Part shown: in pieces, positions 1 to 6,046 of the stretch
How the letters are laid out: each line of letters opens with the position of its first letter
Numbering within the stretch: position 1 is the stretch's first letter
Origin: Oscillospiraceae bacterium
Lineage (GTDB): Bacteria > Bacillota > Clostridia > Oscillospirales > Oscillospiraceae
NCBI GenBank assembly: GCA_029065305.1
Contig: JAIEIQ010000242.1
Location: forward strand, 1-6,046
Length of the DNA stretch: 6,046 nucleotides
Direction of reading: 5' to 3'
Position numbers and translations under genes: made by a program
Notes under the pieces: generated by a model
What the model was told of the DNA's origin: nothing
What the model saw: only the letters and a program-made list of their open reading frames with translations
Database searches by the model: none

Positions 1-2211
1 TGTCCGGGGGATGGGGGTGGCGGAGAGGGTGAGGGCGTCCACCTGGCTGCTCATCTCCTTGAGCTTCTCCTTGTGGGTGACGCCGAAGCGCTGCTCCTCG
101 TCCACCACCAGCAGCCCCAGGTCCTTGAAGGCCAGATCCTTCCCCAGCAGCTTGTGGGTGCCTATGAGCAGATCGATCTTCCCGGAGCGCAGCTCCGCCA
201 GGATCTGCCGGGTCTGGCCCGGGGTCTGGAACCGGCTGAGGACCCGGATCTCCACCGGGAAGCCCCGGAAGCGGCTGGCGGCAGTGTTGAAGTGCTGCTG
301 GGCCAGGACGGTGGTGGGCACCAGAATCGCCGCCTGCTTGCCGTCCATGATGCACTTCATCACCGCCCGGAGGGCCACCTCCGTCTTGCCGTAGCCCACG
401 TCCCCGCAGAGGAGCCGGTCCATGGGGATGGGCCGCTCCATGTCCTTTTTGATCTCCGCGATGCACCGCAGCTGGTCGTCGGTCTCCGGGTAGTCGAAGG
501 CGTCCTCGAACTCCTTCTGCCAGGGGGAGTCCGGGGAGAAGGCGAAGCCGGGCTTTCGCTGGCGCTGGGCGTAGAGGGCGATGAGGCCCTTGGCCAGGTC
601 CTTTGCCGCAGCCTTGGCCCGGGTTTTCTGCTTGGACCAGTCCGCGCCCCCCAGCTTGTTGAGCCGGGCGGTGGGCCGGCCCTCCCCGTCTGTGGCGCCG
701 CCTCCGCCGATGTACTTGGACACCAAATCCAGCTGGGTGGCCGGGACGTAGAGGCTGTCCCCGCCGGCGTAGGCGATCTTGACGTAGTCCTTCTCCACCC
801 CGTCCACGGGCATTTTCCGGATGCCCTCAAAGCGTCCGATGCCGTGGTGGGTGTGGACCACCAGATCCCCGGGGGTCAGGTCGGTGTAGCTGAGGAGCTT
901 TTGACGGCTGCTCTTTTTTTTCTCTCGGGGGGCGGACCGCTTTCCGGCGGGGGCGGCGGTGAGCTGGCCCTCGGTGAGCACCGCCAGGCGCAGCTGGGGG
1001 TACTCCGCCCCGGCGGACAGGGCCCCCACGGCGATGCGGACCTCCCCCGGCCCGGGCATGGCCCCGCAGGCGAAGTCCAGGGCGGCGGGGATGCCCCGCT
1101 CGGCCAGCATCCGCTGGAGGTTCCGGCCCCTGGCCTCCCCGCCGCAGAGGAGCAGCGCCCCGAAGCCGGCGGAGCGATAGTGCTCCAGATCCGCCGCAGC
1201 GGCCTCCAGACTGCCGCCGTAGGCGCTCAGCTGCTTGGCGGTGACGGACAGAAGGGTCCGGGGCGGCAGGGGATAGCGGGAGGTGGGCAGGGCGTCCATC
1301 ATGCACAGGGCGAACCGCCCCAGCTCCTCCAGCCACTCCCCGGCGGACAGGAGCAGGCGGGTCAGATCCCCGTCCTTCTCCCCGGCCGCCAGGAGGGATT
1401 CCGTGTCCTCCCGGGCCTGCCAGAGGACGTTTTTCACCCGCTCCCCCACCCGGGCCGTCTCGCACAGGCAGATCAGGGCGTTGGCGGGCAGATGGTCAAA
1501 GACCGAGGCCGGCTCCACCCCCGGCAGCAGCTCGCAGGCCGGCAGCAGAAGGGCGCTTTTGATGTTTTTTGTCCGCCGCTGGGTCACCGGATCGAAGGCG
1601 CCCAGGGAGTCGATCTCGTCGTCGAAGAACTCGCACCGCACCGGCTCGTCCATCATGGGGGAGAACACGTCCAGAATCCCCCCCCGCAGGGCGAACTGGC
1701 CCACGCCCTCCACCTGCTCGGAGCGGCTGTAGCCCGCGTCCACCAGCCGCCGGGGCAGCTCCCCCAGGTCGTACCGCGCCCCTATGGACAGGGTGAAGGC
1801 CGCGTCCCCCAGGCGGTCCCGGGGGCTGGTTTTTTGCAGCAGGCCCTCCGCCGTGGCCACCAGGACCCGGCCCTCCCCCCGGCCCAGCCGGCAGAGGGCG
1901 GCAATGCGCTGGTGCTCCCACTGGCGGGAGATAACGGTCCCCGCCCGGACAAAGAGCTCCCGGGCGGAGAGGCGCAGGGCCTCGGTTTTCAGGAGCGCCT
2001 CCAGATCCGCCGCCAGCCGGACGGCCTCGGCCTCGTCGGAGCAGACCATGACCAGGGGGCGGTCCGCGGCCTCCGCCAGGGCGGCGGCAATCTGGGCCCG
2101 GTGGACCGGGGCCAGGCCCACGGCGGCGGCGGGGCAGGCTCCGGCCTCGACAGCCTCCGCCAGGGCGGCGATCTCCGGGATGGTTTGAATAGTGCTTAGC
2201 AGCTGGTTCAT
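1..2211 (-). CDS. mfd: Transcription-repair coupling factor Mfd (ATP-dependent translocase), N-terminal 737 residues; C-terminus lies beyond the left edge
   Basis: Mfd is a cytoplasmic ATPase that binds RNA polymerase stalled at DNA lesions, pushes it off and recruits UvrA for nucleotide excision repair. The frame is open from the ATG at 2211 to position 1 with no stop. Residues about 161-187 carry the UvrB-homology segment (YSRSEQVEGVGQFALRGG, then ILDVFSP). Residues about 446-530 form the CarD-like RNA-polymerase-interaction domain (LTPGDLVVHTHHGIGRFEGI). The helicase core follows: Walker A GDVGYGKT at 603-610 (K609), VPTTVLAQQHF, GTHKLL, the Walker B box DEEQ at 704-707 followed by RFGV, and motif III LSATPIPRT ending at residue 737. 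Family members are about 1,150 residues, so roughly the last third (second RecA lobe and UvrA-masking domain) is outside the window. The start is supported by GGAGGGAGGG four bases upstream. The next gene upstream is a regulator on the same strand, but mfd has its own promoter. Identity is secure. Confidence 0.97.
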   Translation of the reverse strand, partial: MNQLLSTIQTIPEIAALAEAVEAGACPAAAVGLAPVHRAQIAAALAEAADRPLVMVCSDEAEAVRLAADLEALLKTEALRLSARELFVRAGTVISRQWEHQRIAALCRLGRGEGRVLVATAEGLLQKTSPRDRLGDAAFTLSIGARYDLGELPRRLVDAGYSRSEQVEGVGQFALRGGILDVFSPMMDEPVRCEFFDDEIDSLGAFDPVTQRRTKNIKSALLLPACELLPGVEPASVFDHLPANALICLCETARVGERVKNVLWQAREDTESLLAAGEKDGDLTRLLLSAGEWLEELGRFALCMMDALPTSRYPLPPRTLLSVTAKQLSAYGGSLEAAAADLEHYRSAGFGALLLCGGEARGRNLQRMLAERGIPAALDFACGAMPGPGEVRIAVGALSAGAEYPQLRLAVLTEGQLTAAPAGKRSAPREKKKSSRQKLLSYTDLTPGDLVVHTHHGIGRFEGIRKMPVDGVEKDYVKIAYAGGDSLYVPATQLDLVSKYIGGGGATDGEGRPTARLNKLGGADWSKQKTRAKAAAKDLAKGLIALYAQRQRKPGFAFSPDSPWQKEFEDAFDYPETDDQLRCIAEIKKDMERPIPMDRLLCGDVGYGKTEVALRAVMKCIMDGKQAAILVPTTVLAQQHFNTAASRFRGFPVEIRVLSRFQTPGQTRQILAELRSGKIDLLIGTHKLLGKDLAFKDLGLLVVDEEQRFGVTHKEKLKEMSSQVDALTLSATPIPRT

Positions 2212-2215
2212 GGTT

Positions 2216-2225
2216 CCCTCCCTCC
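2216..2225 (-). promoter_or_regulatory. Ribosome binding site of mfd
   Basis: Read on the minus strand this is GGAGGGAGGG, four bases before the ATG at 2211. It is the feature that fixes the mfd start. Another in-frame start further upstream is not needed, because the UvrB-like N-terminal region is already complete from this ATG. Confidence 0.75.
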
Positions 2226-2244
2226 ACGCAGGAAAAGGCCCACT

Positions 2245-2261
2245 CCGCCCGGCGGGGGCGG
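2245..2261 (-). other. GC-rich hairpin in the mfd 5' leader
   Basis: On the minus strand CCGCCC and GGGCGG pair as a perfect 6-bp stem around a 5-nt loop. The hairpin lies between the mfd promoter and its ribosome binding site, about 34 bases before the start codon. A short T4 stretch follows about 8 bases later (in GGGCCTTTTCC), which is too distant and too short for a convincing intrinsic terminator. It may only be a chance product of GC-rich sequence, or it may influence mRNA stability or early transcription. Confidence 0.35.
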
Positions 2262-2292
2262 GGTGTGCCGAAATGTAAGCGTCTGTCCTGTC

Positions 2293-2321
2293 ATCCTAGC
2301 GGGTCGGGGGTGGTTTGTCAA
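2293..2321 (-). promoter_or_regulatory. Sigma-A type promoter of mfd
   Basis: On the minus strand a perfect -35 box TTGACA (2316-2321) is followed after exactly 17 bases by the -10 box TAGGAT (2293-2298). This predicts transcription starting near 2286 and an untranslated leader of about 75 nt before the mfd ATG. It is the only near-consensus pair I found in the intergenic region between the upstream regulator gene and mfd, and it indicates that mfd can be expressed independently of that gene. Confidence 0.75.
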
Positions 2322-2325
2322 GGGG

Positions 2326-2346
2326 AAAATTGCCGGATTTTCCGGC
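2326..2346 (-). terminator. Candidate intrinsic terminator of the regulator gene
   Basis: Read on the minus strand, GCCGGA (2346-2341) and TCCGGC (2337-2332) form a perfect 6-bp stem with an AAA loop. AATTTT (2331-2326) follows. The element begins about 10 bases after the TAG stop of the regulator gene, which is the expected place for a terminator. The T tract has only four residues and the stem is short, so termination may be partial. It ends just four bases before the -35 box of the mfd promoter. Confidence 0.5.
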
Positions 2347-2355
2347 CGGGCAGCT

Positions 2356-3684
2356 CTACCACAGCAGCCGGAACACGCGGGTGGGACGGCCTCTCCCGTT
2401 GATCACGCTCCGCCCGATCTCCACAATATAGCCGTTTTTCTCCAGCTTCTCCACGATGCGCGCGCCGGTGCGGAAGCTGACGTGGAGCTCCCGGGCCAGC
2501 TCCGCGATGATGAAGGTCCCGTTGTTTTTCCGCCGGACAAAGGTGTCGATGCGGAAGATGGTGTTGATGGACAGGGCGCAGTCCCTGGCGGCCTTTGTCA
2601 GATGCTGGTCAAACAGGGGCTGGGTTGTGTGCAGCAGCTCGTTGGGCTGGATGGGCCCCACCACGTTGTTCTCCGCGTGGACCAGATAGGCGCGGTTGCA
2701 GCCCTCCACCCAGGCCCGCTGCGTCCCCAGCTCCGCGTTGGCGGAGGCGGTCTGGAGATTGACGCCGGTGCCGATGCCCACCGCCAGGCGGTAGGGCGTG
2801 TTGGAGTAGATCTGCTCCAGCAGCTCCAGGCGGGTAAACCGCTCGGTGACGTAGACAATCTCCTCCCGGCCGCAGGCGATGGCGAAATCCTGCTCCCCGA
2901 TCCGGGCGAACATCCCGCTCACGCGCTGGGCGAAGAGCACAACGTATTCCGCCAGCCGCCCCAGATCCAGGACGTTCTGCACCATGGTTTTCTGGTGCAG
3001 ATAATAGTTGCTGCTGAGCTCCGCCCGGATGCGGATCACGGCGGCGCTCCCCTTCGCCTGCTCCTCCGTGTGCTGGAGCATCAGACGCCTGATCTCGTTG
3101 AGGTAGTTCTCCCGGCTGGGCGTCATCAGCACGCAGGGGATCCCCTCGGCGGCCAGGGAGTCCCACACGTTGCGGATATTGGTCAGGCACACCCCGCACA
3201 GGCCGCTCTGATAGCTCTCGCGGTGGGCCTGCGCCGCGGCCTCCACAAAGTGCTCCGCGTTTGTATCCACATTGACAATAACAGGCCGCACGCTCTCCGA
3301 GGGGATGCCCAGGGACTCGTAGGTTCGCATGATGGTGCTGTAGTCCAGGGCGTCTACGCTGACCCGGCGGATATCCGCGCGGAAGCTGTTGGCGGCGATG
3401 AACAGGCTGTGGACAAAGCTGGAGGCATCGATGTCCACAAAGCGGGCCAAAACGCCGGCGTGGTTGAGCCGGCTTACGATCAGCTTGTAGGGGTCCTTGC
3501 GGGTGTAGAGCACGCCGTCCAGCCTGGGCAGCAGAGGCCGCAGGGAGTTGACCGTCTCGGTGATCATTTCGTCGCTGGAGAACGGGATCCCCGTTATTTC
3601 CACATTATCAAAGGTTGCCTCCGCGATCCGCGTCAGCTCCTCCACGGAGGAGCTGTGTCCGACAACGGCAAGCCGGAAATTCAT
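2356..3684 (-). CDS. Winged-helix transcriptional regulator with N-terminal sensor-like region and degenerate GGDEF-like domain
   Basis: This 442-residue protein has no signal peptide or membrane segment, so it should be cytoplasmic. Residues about 1-205 look like an alpha/beta ligand-sensing region. Segments such as RLDGVLYTRKDPYKLIV (55-71), ESYQSGLCGVCLTNI (156-170) and GIPCVLMTPSRENYLNEI (181-198) recall the sensor region of PrpR-type regulators, which is an inference. Residues about 215-345 resemble a GGDEF fold. FARIGEQDFAIAC (259-271) sits where the RxGGDEF signature belongs, and LAVGIGTGVNLQTASANAE (300-318) matches the later VGIG strand and helix. The signature is changed to GEQDF, so diguanylate cyclase activity is unlikely. 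Residues about 388-442 form a winged helix, with the recognition region near HVSFRTGARIVEKLEKNGYI and the wing GRGRPTRVFRL. The gene is divergent from the enzyme operon, which it probably controls, and a palindrome overlaps its own promoter. The start at 3684 has GAGG four bases upstream. I do not recognise a named family member. Confidence 0.85.
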   Translation of the reverse strand: MNFRLAVVGHSSSVEELTRIAEATFDNVEITGIPFSSDEMITETVNSLRPLLPRLDGVLYTRKDPYKLIVSRLNHAGVLARFVDIDASSFVHSLFIAANSFRADIRRVSVDALDYSTIMRTYESLGIPSESVRPVIVNVDTNAEHFVEAAAQAHRESYQSGLCGVCLTNIRNVWDSLAAEGIPCVLMTPSRENYLNEIRRLMLQHTEEQAKGSAAVIRIRAELSSNYYLHQKTMVQNVLDLGRLAEYVVLFAQRVSGMFARIGEQDFAIACGREEIVYVTERFTRLELLEQIYSNTPYRLAVGIGTGVNLQTASANAELGTQRAWVEGCNRAYLVHAENNVVGPIQPNELLHTTQPLFDQHLTKAARDCALSINTIFRIDTFVRRKNNGTFIIAELARELHVSFRTGARIVEKLEKNGYIVEIGRSVINGRGRPTRVFRLLW

Positions 3685-3708
3685 ACCGCCTCATCCCCCC
3701 TCCCGTCC

Positions 3709-3737
3709 AGTATAATTTACGGACAATTTATTGTCAA
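3709..3737 (-). promoter_or_regulatory. Near-consensus sigma-A promoter of the regulator gene
   Basis: On the minus strand the perfect -35 TTGACA (3732-3737) is separated by exactly 17 bases from the -10 TATACT (3709-3714). Transcription should start near 3702, which leaves a leader of about 18 nt with a purine-rich ribosome binding region before the ATG at 3684. A 14-bp palindrome covers part of the -35 box and the spacer, so a bound repressor would block the polymerase. Confidence 0.85.
3722..3735. promoter_or_regulatory. Palindromic putative operator between the divergent genes
   Basis: GACAAT and ATTGTC form a perfect 6-bp inverted repeat separated by TT (14 bp in total). It overlaps the -35 box and spacer of the regulator's promoter. 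It also lies immediately upstream of the weaker rightward promoter candidate. This is the expected position for the binding site of the divergently encoded winged-helix regulator. Binding by that protein is an inference. The site is AT-rich and lies within an AT-rich island in otherwise GC-rich DNA. Confidence 0.55.
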
Positions 3738-3766
3738 TATACAGTCGGGCATTTTTATTTTATACT
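3738..3766 (+). promoter_or_regulatory. Candidate promoter of the rightward enzyme operon
   Basis: A good -10 box TATACT (3761-3766) is preceded at 17 bases by TATACA (3738-3743), which matches the -35 consensus at only four of six bases. The predicted start near 3773 leaves a leader of about 59 nt before the ATG at 3832. A weak -35 beside a palindrome fits a promoter that needs activation by the divergent regulator. Another arrangement, using TTGTCA at 3731-3736 as -35, has no good -10 at normal spacing. Confidence 0.4.
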
Positions 3767-3831
3767 ATACAAAGGAATACTTTTAAAATCCCGCAGGATC
3801 TGGATATTATTGAGGATAGCGAGGAATTGAC

Positions 3832-4785
3832 ATGGACTATTTTACACGGGAGCAGATCGAAGCACTCTTGGATATGGAGGGGTGCATCCGCCTGATGCGG
3901 GACACACTGGTTGAATACGCCAAGGGGAGCGCCATCCAAATCTTGCGCACAGCCATGCCCGCCGCACCGAGAAAGCTGCTGGGCATCATGCCCGCGGCCA
4001 GCGCGGAGGCCGGTGTCATCGGTGCAAAAATAATCACTGTCTTTCCGGACAATTTCCAACGCGGCCTGCCCTCCCACCAGGGGGCGGTGGTCCTGTTCGA
4101 TCTGGACACCGGCAGCTTGAAGAGCATCCTGGACGGCGAGGCGATCACCGGCATCCGCACCGCCGCCGTCAGCGCCGCCGCCACGGACGCGCTGGCCCGC
4201 CCGGAGGCTCGGACCCTCTGCCTGCTGGGCTCCGGCCTCCAGGCCCGCCGGCACCTCAACGCGATCCGCCGGGTTCGGCCCATTGAGGAGGTCCGCGTCT
4301 GGGATATCAGCCGGGAGAGCGTCCAGCGGTTCCGGCGGGAGATGGAGGCGTCTGAGGGCGTCCCGGTGCTGGACTGCTGCGGCAGCGTCCGGCGGGCGGT
4401 GGAGGGGGCGGACATTATCTGCACCGTCACCGCCGCCAGCGAGCCCGTCCTCTTCGGCGCACACGTCTCCCCGGGCGCCCACATCAACGCCGTAGGCGCC
4501 TGCGGCGCGTCGAACCGGGAGCTGGACAGCGCGCTGGTACGGAGCAGCCGCTTCTTCTGCGACAGCCGGGAATCCTGCCTGGGGGAGGCGGGGGATTTCC
4601 TGATCCCCCTGAAGGCGGGGGAGATCACCGGAGAGCACCTGCTGGGCGAGATCGGGAAGGTCCTCTCCGGCGAGCTGCCCGGGCGGCTGGACGCCGGAGA
4701 CATCACGGTATTTGAAGCCCAGGGGCTGGCGGTGGAGGATCTGGCCGCAGCCAGCTACGTCTGCGGGAAGGCCGGCAGAGAATAG
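3832..4785 (+). CDS. Ornithine cyclodeaminase / mu-crystallin family NAD(P)-dependent enzyme
   Basis: The 317-residue length and motifs fit the ornithine cyclodeaminase/mu-crystallin family. These are cytoplasmic NAD(P)-binding enzymes that act on amino or imino acids; members include ornithine cyclodeaminase, archaeal alanine dehydrogenase and ketimine reductases. Visible landmarks are the substrate-site lysine in GAKIITVFPDN (K66), SHQGAVVLFD (81-90), DGEAITGIRTAAVSAAATDA (101-120, with R109), the Rossmann loop LLGSGLQARRHL (131-142), HINAVGACGA (217-226), the probable catalytic aspartate in RELD (D232), and the late motif ITVFEAQGLAVEDLAAA (291-307). The key family residues all appear to be present, so the enzyme should be active. 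The substrate cannot be assigned, because the family name is a poor guide to the reaction. The start is fixed by GAGGA (3821-3825) six bases upstream of the ATG. It is the first gene of an operon, with only 14 bases to the peptidase gene. Confidence 0.92.
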   Translation: MDYFTREQIEALLDMEGCIRLMRDTLVEYAKGSAIQILRTAMPAAPRKLLGIMPAASAEAGVIGAKIITVFPDNFQRGLPSHQGAVVLFDLDTGSLKSILDGEAITGIRTAAVSAAATDALARPEARTLCLLGSGLQARRHLNAIRRVRPIEEVRVWDISRESVQRFRREMEASEGVPVLDCCGSVRRAVEGADIICTVTAASEPVLFGAHVSPGAHINAVGACGASNRELDSALVRSSRFFCDSRESCLGEAGDFLIPLKAGEITGEHLLGEIGKVLSGELPGRLDAGDITVFEAQGLAVEDLAAASYVCGKAGRE

Positions 4786-4799
4786 AGAGGAGGATTGCA

Positions 4800-5981
4800 A
4801 TGATTGAGCCGCTGTACAAGTTTCATCTGAGCGAGGAACAGGAGGCCCGGGCCAGGGACCTCCATGAGAGCAGCATCATTTTGGACATGCTCTTTCAGGG
4901 GCCGGTGGGGACCTACTCCCTGCCGGAGGGCGCGGAGGAGGAGCTGCTGGAGCTGGCCCGGAGCGCCTGCCCGGGGGACGAGGTGGGGCAGTGCGACTGG
5001 GCAACCAATGAGATCCTGCGGCGCATGCTCGAGGGCAGCTATGCCGAGCTGTACCGGCAGTGCTGGTACGACAGCGGGCTCACCGGCGGCTGCCGCCAGC
5101 TGAGCATTACCGATCGGGAGACGGCGTTCCGCTCCGCGCTGGCGCTCCAGGAAGAGTTTGACAAAAAGCCCTGGCTGGTCAAGTGCACCAGCACGGCGGA
5201 TATCCGCCGCTGCAAGGCGGAGGGACTGAAGGCCGGGATTGTGACCAGCCAGGAGGCCGCGGGCTACGGAAAGGACCTGGAGCTGCTGGAGCTCCTCTGG
5301 CGGTTCGGCCTGCGGGTGCAGCAGCTCTCCTACAACAACCAGAACCTCATAGGGGCCGGCTGCATGGAGCCCAACGGCGGGGCCGGCCTGTCCAAATTCG
5401 GCATCCGGTTTGTGGAGAGGTGCAACGAGCTGGGGATTGTGGTGGACACCGGGCACTGCGGATACCACACGACGATGGACGCCTGCCGGTACAGCAGACA
5501 GCCGGTGGTGGCGACCCACACCGGCGCGGAGCGGCTCTACCTCCACGAGCGCTGCAAGAGCGACGAGGAGCTCCGGGCCATCGCCGGCACCGGCGGCGTT
5601 GTGGGGATCTTTGCGATGCCCTGGTTCATCGCGGAGGACCCGGACAACACCACCGTCGAGCACTTTTTGGACCACATCGAGTATGTGGCGGAGCTGGTGG
5701 GCGTGGACCACGTCGGCATCGGGACGGACTGGCCTATGCCCCAGACGAAGTGGAGCGCCAAGGTCTTTAAGAAGTATGTGGCGCCCTCCATGGGCTTCGC
5801 CCCCGGAAACGGACCCTCCACCGAGTGGGTCCACGGGCTGAAGGACTACCGATCCTTCCTCAACGTCACCCGGGGCCTGGTGGCCCGGGGACGATCGGAT
5901 GAGGATATCCGGAAGATATTGGGTGAAAACTGGCTCCGTGTTTTTGACGAGGTGTGGAAAAGCGGACCAGCTTCAAAATAA
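4800..5981 (+). CDS. M19 (renal dipeptidase-like) family hydrolase with altered N-terminal metal motif
   Basis: M19 enzymes are zinc hydrolases with an amidohydrolase-type barrel that cleave dipeptides, often with a D-residue at the C-terminal side. This 393-residue protein shows most family landmarks: a probable bridging glutamate in SQEAAG (E152), LRVQQLSYNNQNLIGAG (171-187), GLSKFGIRFVERCNELGI (196-213), metal-ligand histidines in DTGHCG (H219) and ATHTGAERLY (H240), IAGTGGVVGIFAM (261-273), the catalytic-site aspartate in HVGIGTDWP (D310), and the C-terminal ILGENWLRVF (373-382). The usual N-terminal DxHxD ligand motif is instead ILDMLFQGP (27-35): the His and second Asp positions are Leu31 and Gln33. 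Metal binding is therefore probably different. There is no signal peptide, so it should act in the cytoplasm, perhaps on a compound imported by the product of the downstream gene. AGGAGG (4788-4793) lies six bases before the ATG. It is cotranscribed with its neighbours on both sides. Confidence 0.9.
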   Translation: MIEPLYKFHLSEEQEARARDLHESSIILDMLFQGPVGTYSLPEGAEEELLELARSACPGDEVGQCDWATNEILRRMLEGSYAELYRQCWYDSGLTGGCRQLSITDRETAFRSALALQEEFDKKPWLVKCTSTADIRRCKAEGLKAGIVTSQEAAGYGKDLELLELLWRFGLRVQQLSYNNQNLIGAGCMEPNGGAGLSKFGIRFVERCNELGIVVDTGHCGYHTTMDACRYSRQPVVATHTGAERLYLHERCKSDEELRAIAGTGGVVGIFAMPWFIAEDPDNTTVEHFLDHIEYVAELVGVDHVGIGTDWPMPQTKWSAKVFKKYVAPSMGFAPGNGPSTEWVHGLKDYRSFLNVTRGLVARGRSDEDIRKILGENWLRVFDEVWKSGPASK

Positions 5982-5983
5982 AA

Positions 5984-5989
5984 AGGAGG
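5984..5989 (+). promoter_or_regulatory. Ribosome binding site of the gene at the right edge
   Basis: AGGAGG lies five bases before the ATG at 5995 and eight bases before a second in-frame ATG at 5998. Either ATG could be the real start, since both spacings work. The site begins three bases after the TAA of the preceding peptidase gene, so translation of the operon genes is closely spaced. Confidence 0.8.
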
Positions 5990-5994
5990 AATTT

Positions 5995-6046
5995 ATGATG
6001 AAAAGAGCGATTTCTTGCACACTGTCCCTGCTCCTGCTGGTGCTGC
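5995..6046 (+). CDS. Start of an exported protein or lipoprotein gene (signal-peptide-like N-terminus only)
   Basis: Only 17 codons are inside the window (MMKRAISCTLSLLLLVL), but they follow a strong ribosome binding site and have a lysine/arginine start followed by a leucine-rich hydrophobic stretch. This is typical of a Sec signal peptide. No lipobox is visible before the sequence ends. It begins 13 bases after the peptidase stop codon, so it belongs to the same operon. A substrate-binding lipoprotein of an ABC or similar transporter would fit the context (import of the compound degraded by the two enzymes), but nothing seen here proves it. Confidence 0.75.
   Translation, partial: MMKRAISCTLSLLLLVL

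Noticed and set aside
73..2199. A 708-codon open frame on the plus strand opposite mfd
   Set aside because: It lies in the exact codon register of mfd. It stays open because GC-rich mfd avoids TTA, CTA and TCA codons, and it closes at the single CTA codon (residue 5) of mfd. Its translation is low-complexity Gly/Pro/Gln-rich and has no recognisable domain, whereas mfd is certain.
1496..2227. A minus-strand frame starting just upstream of the mfd start
   Set aside because: It is out of frame with mfd and is Gly/Pro/Arg-rich. The mfd frame carries all the conserved motifs, so there is no sign of a frameshift or a second gene.
3761..3770. Short repetitive TATACTATAC stretch as a possible second operator
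   Set aside because: It is explained by the -10 region of the rightward promoter candidate and has no extended symmetry.
2263..3786. A 507-codon open frame on the plus strand opposite the regulator
   Set aside because: It is in the same codon register as the regulator, so it is an antisense shadow. It runs across both intergenic control regions and its translation resembles no family.
3790..3801. Possible hairpin ATCC/GGAT in the leader of the rightward operon
   Set aside because: A 4-bp stem is too short to be meaningful, and no T tract or riboswitch-like structure surrounds it.
3760..4800. A 346-codon minus-strand frame opposite the ornithine cyclodeaminase-family gene
   Set aside because: It is another same-register antisense frame in GC-rich DNA, opposite a gene with clear family motifs.
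4755..5834. A 359-codon minus-strand frame opposite the M19 gene
   Set aside because: It is a same-register antisense shadow. It would also overlap the operon junction and has no recognisable motifs.

Overview
The window looks like chromosomal DNA from a GC-rich member of the Clostridia, probably an Oscillospiraceae-type gut bacterium (Flavonifractor/Intestinimonas-like). This placement is inferred from the strongly GC-biased codon use, strong AGGAGG-type ribosome binding sites, consensus sigma-A promoters and the gene families present. It has not been confirmed by a search. Almost all of the sequence is explained by five genes and two short intergenic control regions. I see no rRNA, tRNA, CRISPR array, insertion sequence or phage gene.

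Left part (1-2355), minus strand: the first 737 codons of mfd, the transcription-repair coupling factor. The reading frame runs off the left edge just after helicase motif III. Its own promoter, an approximately 75-nt leader with a small GC-rich hairpin, and a strong ribosome binding site are visible. A short candidate terminator for the next gene upstream lies immediately before the mfd promoter.

Middle (2356-3684), minus strand: a 442-residue cytoplasmic regulator. It combines an N-terminal sensor-like region, a degenerate GGDEF-like domain and a C-terminal winged helix. It is transcribed divergently from the genes on its right.

Control region (3685-3831): an AT-rich island in GC-rich surroundings. 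It holds a near-perfect minus-strand sigma-A promoter for the regulator gene, a 14-bp palindrome overlapping that promoter, and a weaker plus-strand promoter candidate for the rightward operon. This arrangement suggests that the regulator controls both itself and the operon.

Right part (3832-6046), plus strand: a tightly packed operon. Its genes are an ornithine cyclodeaminase/mu-crystallin family enzyme, an M19 (renal dipeptidase-like) hydrolase whose usual N-terminal metal motif is replaced, and the start of a third gene whose product opens with a signal-peptide-like sequence. The gaps are 14 and 13 nt, each with a strong ribosome binding site. The combination suggests a regulated pathway that takes up and degrades an amino-acid derivative or dipeptide-like compound. 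The substrate cannot be read from the sequence.
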